Shown piece after piece: positions 6,493 to 9,838 of a DNA stretch of 9,838 nucleotides. The stretch lies in NCBI GenBank assembly GCA_902766475.1, contig CACXDQ010000148.1, forward strand, positions 1-9,838, written 5' to 3'. A model generated the notes under the pieces. It ran no database searches, was not told the origin of the DNA, and saw only the letters and a list, made by a program, of their open reading frames with translations. Numbering within the stretch: the stretch's first letter is position 1; each line of letters begins with the position of its first letter. This DNA comes from an uncultured Eubacteriales bacterium (GTDB lineage Bacteria > Bacillota > Clostridia > Christensenellales > Borkfalkiaceae). The position numbers and the translations under genes are program-made.

Positions 6493-6534
6493 TTGCACAT
6501 AATTATTTTCTCTGCATAAGATATTTTAGGAGGT
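6493..6534 (+). promoter_or_regulatory. Weak promoter candidate and strong ribosome site before cdaA
   Basis: TTGCAC (6493-6498) and TAAGAT (6517-6522) are 18 bp apart, a modest match. AGGAGGT (6528-6534) is a near-consensus ribosome binding site 10 bases before the cdaA ATG at 6545. If this promoter is used, the leader would be almost only the ribosome site. No riboswitch-like structure is evident. Confidence 0.4.
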
Positions 6535-6544
6535 AAGTCGGGAT

Positions 6545-7408
6545 ATGGATTTCGCTAAGTTTTTCGGCAGAGCGTTCGACGGCAACCCCGCCGTTATGGC
6601 GCTGACGATAGCTACGCTTTTCTTTATATTCTACTATGCCATAAGCGTTATGGCGAGAAACAACGCAAAGTGGATGATATTCGCTTTCGTGGTTTACACG
6701 CTTGCGACGGGCATCGCTTTCATTATGATAAACACCGAGGGCGAACAGAGCCAGCTGTACTTCTTCGTGCCCATAATCTTCGTACTTGCGATAACGTGTA
6801 TGTTTGCTACCGAGATAAAGAGGGACGTATGGGGCGTAGGCTCGAAAAAGCCAAATGATTTCCGACACCTCGACAAGGCGTTTTTAGATCAGGCGGGCGT
6901 AAATAAAAATATCGACGAGATAGTAAAAGCTCTGCAAAATATGTCTAAAAACGACATAGGCGCAATAATAATATTATCGAACGGCAACGTTCCCAAAAAC
7001 GTTATAGACAGCGGCGAAATAATTGACGCAGAGATCTCCGCCGCTTTAATCGGAAGTATATTTTTCCCCAAAACCCCCCTTCACGATGGCGCAATGATAA
7101 TAAACGGCTCTAAGATCGAGGCGGCGGGCTGTTTCCTTCCCCTCCCGCAAAATGCCGACAGTTTGCCCAAAGAACTCGGAACTCGCCACCGTGCCGGTAA
7201 AGGAATTACCGAGGCGGTCGACGTAACGGCTTTCGTCGTTTCCGAGGAAACGGGCATAATCACTATTTTCGAAAAGGGAAATATGGAGAGATACGCCGAT
7301 ACCGAGAAGATAATTAAGAGGCTTAAAGAGTATTATTGGCAGAATATGTTAGGTCAGAGCAAAAACAACGAGGCGCTCGGAAAGCGCCACGCAAACGATC
7401 AGGAATAA
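6545..7408 (+). CDS. cdaA: Membrane-bound diadenylate cyclase CdaA
   Basis: This 287-residue enzyme joins two ATP molecules into the second messenger c-di-AMP, which controls potassium and osmolyte transport and cell-wall balance in Bacillota. Three membrane segments (about residues 16-36, 42-62 and 71-89) precede a cytoplasmic DAC domain. The diagnostic motifs are intact: DGA (181-183) in PLHDGAMII, and RHR (214-216) in GTRHRAGKGITEAVD. VVSEETG (231-237) is also characteristic. Residues after about 265 are charged and poorly conserved. The start is fixed by a strong AGGAGGT. In most Bacillota cdaA is followed by the regulator cdaR and then glmM; here a 36-codon membrane-protein gene and an aspartate kinase follow instead. 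Confidence 0.95.
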   Translation: MDFAKFFGRAFDGNPAVMALTIATLFFIFYYAISVMARNNAKWMIFAFVVYTLATGIAFIMINTEGEQSQLYFFVPIIFVLAITCMFATEIKRDVWGVGSKKPNDFRHLDKAFLDQAGVNKNIDEIVKALQNMSKNDIGAIIILSNGNVPKNVIDSGEIIDAEISAALIGSIFFPKTPLHDGAMIINGSKIEAAGCFLPLPQNADSLPKELGTRHRAGKGITEAVDVTAFVVSEETGIITIFEKGNMERYADTEKIIKRLKEYYWQNMLGQSKNNEALGKRHANDQE

Positions 7409-7416
7409 GGTGAATT

Positions 7417-7527
7417 ATGAACAACGACAATAACGAAAAAGTTGTAATAAGGGTGCTGAAAGGGCTTTTATCGGCTCTTCTTGCGGCGGCTCTCGCCGTG
7501 TTCGTATATGTGGTGATGAACTATTGA
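7417..7527 (+). CDS. 36-residue single-pass membrane protein, unknown function
   Basis: A short frame starts at ATG 7417 with AAGGTG (7407-7412) at good spacing, begins 8 bases after the cdaA stop, and ends in a TGA (7525-7527) that overlaps the TTG start of the aspartate kinase. The product has a polar N-terminus (MNNDNNEK), basic residues at R12 and K15, then a hydrophobic segment from about residue 17 to 34, ending in MNY. A cytoplasmic N-terminus is likely by the positive-inside rule. Tight packing on both sides makes it likely to be a real gene. I do not recognise a family. Its place corresponds to that of cdaR, whose products begin with one membrane segment, but no YbbR domain follows here. 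Confidence 0.6.
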   Translation: MNNDNNEKVVIRVLKGLLSALLAAALAVFVYVVMNY

Positions 7528-8732
7528 TAAAGGTCGCAAAATTCGGCGGCTCGTCCCTTGCGGACGAAAATTGCTTTTCAAAAGTTGCCGCCGCCGTTGC
7601 GAATGATGAAGATATTAAGGTTATAGTCGTATCAGCGGGCGGAAAGATAAGCGGCGGCAAAAAGGTTACCGATACGCTGTTATCCGCTTGGGACGACGTG
7701 TCGAAGGGCAAGCCGCTTTACCTTGCGCTTTTGCCGTTTTACGAACGTATAGCCCTACTTATCGAAAAATTACAACTTAATTTTAACGTTGATTTACAAG
7801 AGATTATCGAGCGTGGTTTTGAGAAGGACCGAACGCCCGATTTTTTGTTGTCGAGGGGAGAATACGCCTATTCTTTAATAGCGGCAAACTACCTCGGCAA
7901 AAGGTGGGTAGACGCCTCTTCGATAATAAAATTTGACAAAAGCGGAAAGCTTAACCTCGAATTTTCGAGATTTCTTATAAGGGAAGAGTTTTCAAAAGGC
8001 GATTTTCTGACGGGCGGTTTTTACGGAAGTTTTCCCGACGGAAAGATAAAAATTTTCGAGAGGGGCGGAGGAGATCTGAGCGGTGCGATAATAGCTTCCG
8101 CTATCGCCGACGAATATCTCAACTTTACCGACGTCAACGGTATTTACGACTTCGATCCGAAATCAGCGCCGTCGAAAGTTATTCCTCGCATATCCTTTGA
8201 AAACGCACGGAAGCTTGCCGAATTCGGTGCGAGCGTACTTCACCCCGACAGCGTTTTGCCACTCGTGGGCACGGGCATACCCATAAGGGTTAAGAATACG
8301 TTCGATTTTCGGGCGCAAGGCACGACCATCGAGGAGAGCTGCACTGAACGTGTGTTTTGTTGTTCTGTTATGAAAGACTGTTTGTATCTGGAACTCACCG
8401 CAACGGGAAGGGGTTATATGCTGTCGGGCGAATTGTCGAAGTTTACCGACGTGATATGTTCGGCGGCGGATAAAGACAGCTTAAAAGCGGTGGTCAAGGC
8501 GTTTTCGGGCGGTGAGGACGTCATTAAAAATATTTCCGTCGATAGGGCTGTCGTAAAAGACGGAATGGTTACGGCGTGCGTTATCGGCGACAAGACGGGC
8601 GAGCTTTTGAACGAGGCGAAGAGAAATATTAACTTCGTCTTTATATGCGAAAATCAAGGCTGCGCATATATCTGTTTTTACAAGCGCTATATGGACGATT
8701 TCGTCGAATTTATAAAAAAATATTTAAAATGA
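7524..8732 (+). CDS. lysC: Aspartate kinase (TTG start, divergent ACT region)
   Basis: This 402-residue enzyme phosphorylates aspartate, the first step towards lysine/diaminopimelate, threonine and methionine. The amino-acid kinase domain is clear: KFGGSS (residues 6-11), VVSAGGK (35-41), SRGE (110-113), TGGF (163-166), RGGGDLSG (180-187), and TDVNGIYDFDP (202-212), which is TDVDGIY-ADP in most homologues, then FGASVLHPDSV (234-244). Residues about 280-402 should hold the ACT regulatory domains but lack the usual ISQGSSE-like signature, so feedback control may be altered. The TTG at 7524 is chosen because the family begins directly with IKVAKFGGSS; GGTG at 7512-7515 may be its ribosome site. 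The start overlaps the upstream stop by 2 bases. The symbol is by function; the paralogue class is uncertain. Confidence 0.88.
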   Translation: MIKVAKFGGSSLADENCFSKVAAAVANDEDIKVIVVSAGGKISGGKKVTDTLLSAWDDVSKGKPLYLALLPFYERIALLIEKLQLNFNVDLQEIIERGFEKDRTPDFLLSRGEYAYSLIAANYLGKRWVDASSIIKFDKSGKLNLEFSRFLIREEFSKGDFLTGGFYGSFPDGKIKIFERGGGDLSGAIIASAIADEYLNFTDVNGIYDFDPKSAPSKVIPRISFENARKLAEFGASVLHPDSVLPLVGTGIPIRVKNTFDFRAQGTTIEESCTERVFCCSVMKDCLYLELTATGRGYMLSGELSKFTDVICSAADKDSLKAVVKAFSGGEDVIKNISVDRAVVKDGMVTACVIGDKTGELLNEAKRNINFVFICENQGCAYICFYKRYMDDFVEFIKKYLK

Positions 8733-8765
8733 TCGAAAATAAAACACATTACTTTCACATTTGTA

Positions 8766-8774
8766 TGATATAAT
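8766..8774 (+). promoter_or_regulatory. Extended -10 promoter-like element between convergent genes
   Basis: TGATATAAT is a perfect extended -10. No good -35 is found 15-18 bp upstream (ACATTA at 17 bp). It points towards the hairpin at 8817-8849 with no ORF between, so it would make only a transcript of about 70 nt. It could be a chance match in AT-rich sequence. Confidence 0.35.
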
Positions 8775-8816
8775 GACGCTATAAATCAGATCATTTACTA
8801 ATCCCCTTTATAATTT

Positions 8817-8849
8817 TGAAAGGACGGCGCTTTGTGCGCCGTCCTTTCA
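8817..8849. terminator. Bidirectional hairpin between lysC and the Sir2 gene
   Basis: GAAAGGACGGCGC (8818-8830) pairs perfectly with GCGCCGTCCTTTC (8836-8848) around a TTTGT loop, plus a T-A pair outside. It lies between convergent genes, 84 bases after lysC and 15 bases after the Sir2 stop on the other strand. Neither side has a strong T-run, so termination efficiency is uncertain. Confidence 0.75.
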
Positions 8850-8864
8850 GCTATTGTCGTCTTA

Positions 8865-9608
8865 TTAAATTTCAAGATTTGAGAAAACCTCGCCTATAGG
8901 TCGATTTATCTCTACATCTCTCTCCTCGTTCAAAGGATATGAAAGGCGATCTCTGTTTATTATCGCAATGTGTCTGCCCTTGAAAAAGCCTATGTAAGAT
9001 GCGGCGGGGTAGACTGTCAGAGAAGTTCCGCCGATAATGAGCATATCCGCTCTCTTTATTGCGTTTATCGCATTATCTACGGCTTTAGTTGGGAGCTGTT
9101 CTTCATAAAGCGTTACGTCGCATCTCACTATTCCACCGCAATCGCATCGGGGAATTTTTTCTTTATTGTCGTAAATATAGTCGGGCGGATAAGCCTTGCC
9201 GCACCTCATGCAATAATTTCTCTGCGTCGTGCCGTGTATCTCATAGACGTTCTTACTTCCCGCCTTTTGGTGAAGCCCGTCGATGTTCTGTGTAACGATA
9301 GCTTTAAGCTTTCCCGTTTTTTCGAGTTTGGCGAGAAATAAGTGCGCCGCATTGGGTTTCGCTTTCCTTGCGTCCATCTTCTGGCGGTAAAACTCAAAGA
9401 AAACTTCGGGCTCGTTCATAAGACAAGTGTGGCTTAAAAGATACTCCGGGCTATATGCGTCAAACCTCACGTCACGGCGGTTATACAGCCCGTCTTTACT
9501 TCTGAAATCGGGCACGCCGCTCTCCGTGGAAACGCCGGCGCCGCCGAAGAAAACGATGTTTTCGCTCTCCGCAATAAAGCGCTTTAATTTCTCAGTCTTT
9601 TCGTCCAT
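8865..9608 (-). CDS. Sir2-family NAD-dependent protein deacylase (sirtuin)
   Basis: This 247-residue sirtuin removes acetyl or related acyl groups from protein lysines using NAD+. Signatures: GAGVSTESGVPDFR (residues 23-36) for NAD binding, QNIDGLH (107-113), the catalytic H125 in EIHG, zinc cysteines C133/C136 and C155/C157, GGTSL (193-197) and INRD (217-220). The substrate-binding stretch usually read as VRPDVV is VRCDVT (161-166) here, then LYEE as in Bacillota SrtN/CobB-type enzymes. A single residue separates the second cysteine pair, where two is usual. The start ATG comes one base after the leuS stop, so it is very likely co-transcribed and coupled; no clear ribosome site is visible. 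Confidence 0.92.
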   Translation of the reverse strand: MDEKTEKLKRFIAESENIVFFGGAGVSTESGVPDFRSKDGLYNRRDVRFDAYSPEYLLSHTCLMNEPEVFFEFYRQKMDARKAKPNAAHLFLAKLEKTGKLKAIVTQNIDGLHQKAGSKNVYEIHGTTQRNYCMRCGKAYPPDYIYDNKEKIPRCDCGGIVRCDVTLYEEQLPTKAVDNAINAIKRADMLIIGGTSLTVYPAASYIGFFKGRHIAIINRDRLSYPLNEERDVEINRPIGEVFSNLEI

Positions 9609-9609
9609 A

Positions 9610-9838
9610 TTATTTAACGATGAGGTTTATGAGCCTTCCCTTTACGACTATTGCCTTAACTATCTGCTTTCCGTCCAATGCCTTGGCGACGAATTCGTTC
9701 TTTACCGCCGTTTCTTTGATCTCGTCGTCGGAAGCGTCCTTTGAAACTACTATCTTGCCCTTTACCTTGCTGTTGATCTGAACGGCAAGCTCCACTTCGT
9801 CTTTGACGAGCGCCTTTTCGTCGTATTCGGGATAGCTC
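9610..9838 (-). CDS. leuS: Leucyl-tRNA synthetase, C-terminal end (rest outside window)
   Basis: On the minus strand the frame is open from the window edge to a TAA at 9610-9612, giving about 75 residues. SYPEYDEKALVKDEVELAVQ followed by NSKVKGKIVVSKDAS and IVVKGRLINLIV is the hallmark C-terminal domain of bacterial LeuRS, which contacts tRNA-Leu. The GTG at 9793-9795 opens a 61-codon frame but is an internal valine of DEVELAVQ, not a start. The enzyme charges tRNA-Leu in the cytoplasm. The Sir2 gene begins one base after this stop, so the two form one transcription unit. Confidence 0.93.
   Translation of the reverse strand, partial: SYPEYDEKALVKDEVELAVQINSKVKGKIVVSKDASDDEIKETAVKNEFVAKALDGKQIVKAIVVKGRLINLIVK

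Noticed and set aside
8727..8796. Inverted repeat AAATGATC / GATCATTT flanking the small gap after lysC
   Set aside because: It is only 8 bp with a 54-base interval in AT-rich sequence, with no transposase or target duplication; likely chance.
9427..9744. A 105-codon plus-strand ORF opposite the Sir2 and leuS genes
   Set aside because: It spans the junction of two well-supported minus-strand genes and has no recognisable motif.

Overview
The window is a housekeeping segment from a Bacillota-like bacterium, probably an uncultured clostridial lineage. Four things suggest this: the comEC-holA gene order, a CdaA-type c-di-AMP synthase, a YhfI-like metallo-hydrolase, and a tRNA-Glu of the Bacillus type. 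GC content is moderate by eye, with AT-rich intergenic gaps. I assign no genus.

Layout. Positions 1-2320 (+) hold the end of isoleucyl-tRNA synthetase, a COG1092-type SAM methyltransferase and an RluA-family pseudouridine synthase. All three overlap by a few bases, like a translation/RNA-modification operon, and a strong hairpin follows. Positions 2321-3205 are the only sizeable stretch without an intact protein gene. They carry a promoter, a degenerate tandem tRNA-Glu array (an isolated 3' relic, a chimeric pseudo-tRNA and an intact tRNA-Glu(CTC)), an AT-rich terminator and a frameshifted coding remnant. Positions 3206-6467 (+) hold the YhfI-like hydrolase, a ComEC channel protein without the usual C-terminal nuclease-like domain, and DNA polymerase III delta (holA, with its own promoter). 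Positions 6545-8732 (+) hold cdaA, a 36-residue single-pass membrane protein and an aspartate kinase starting with TTG. Convergent to these, at 8865-9838 (-), are a Sir2 deacylase and the end of leucyl-tRNA synthetase, with a palindromic hairpin between the two gene blocks.

Most of the window is ordinary. The parts most worth a second look are the tRNA-Glu repeat region (2539-2833), whose first copy carries a 45-nt GC-rich insert in the T-loop position and whose repeat identity lies mainly in the spacer; the small membrane protein in the place where CdaR is normally encoded; and the unrecognised broken coding remnant just 3' of the tRNA. I found no CRISPR array, insertion sequence, phage module or defence system. 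All family calls come from reading motifs; no search was run.
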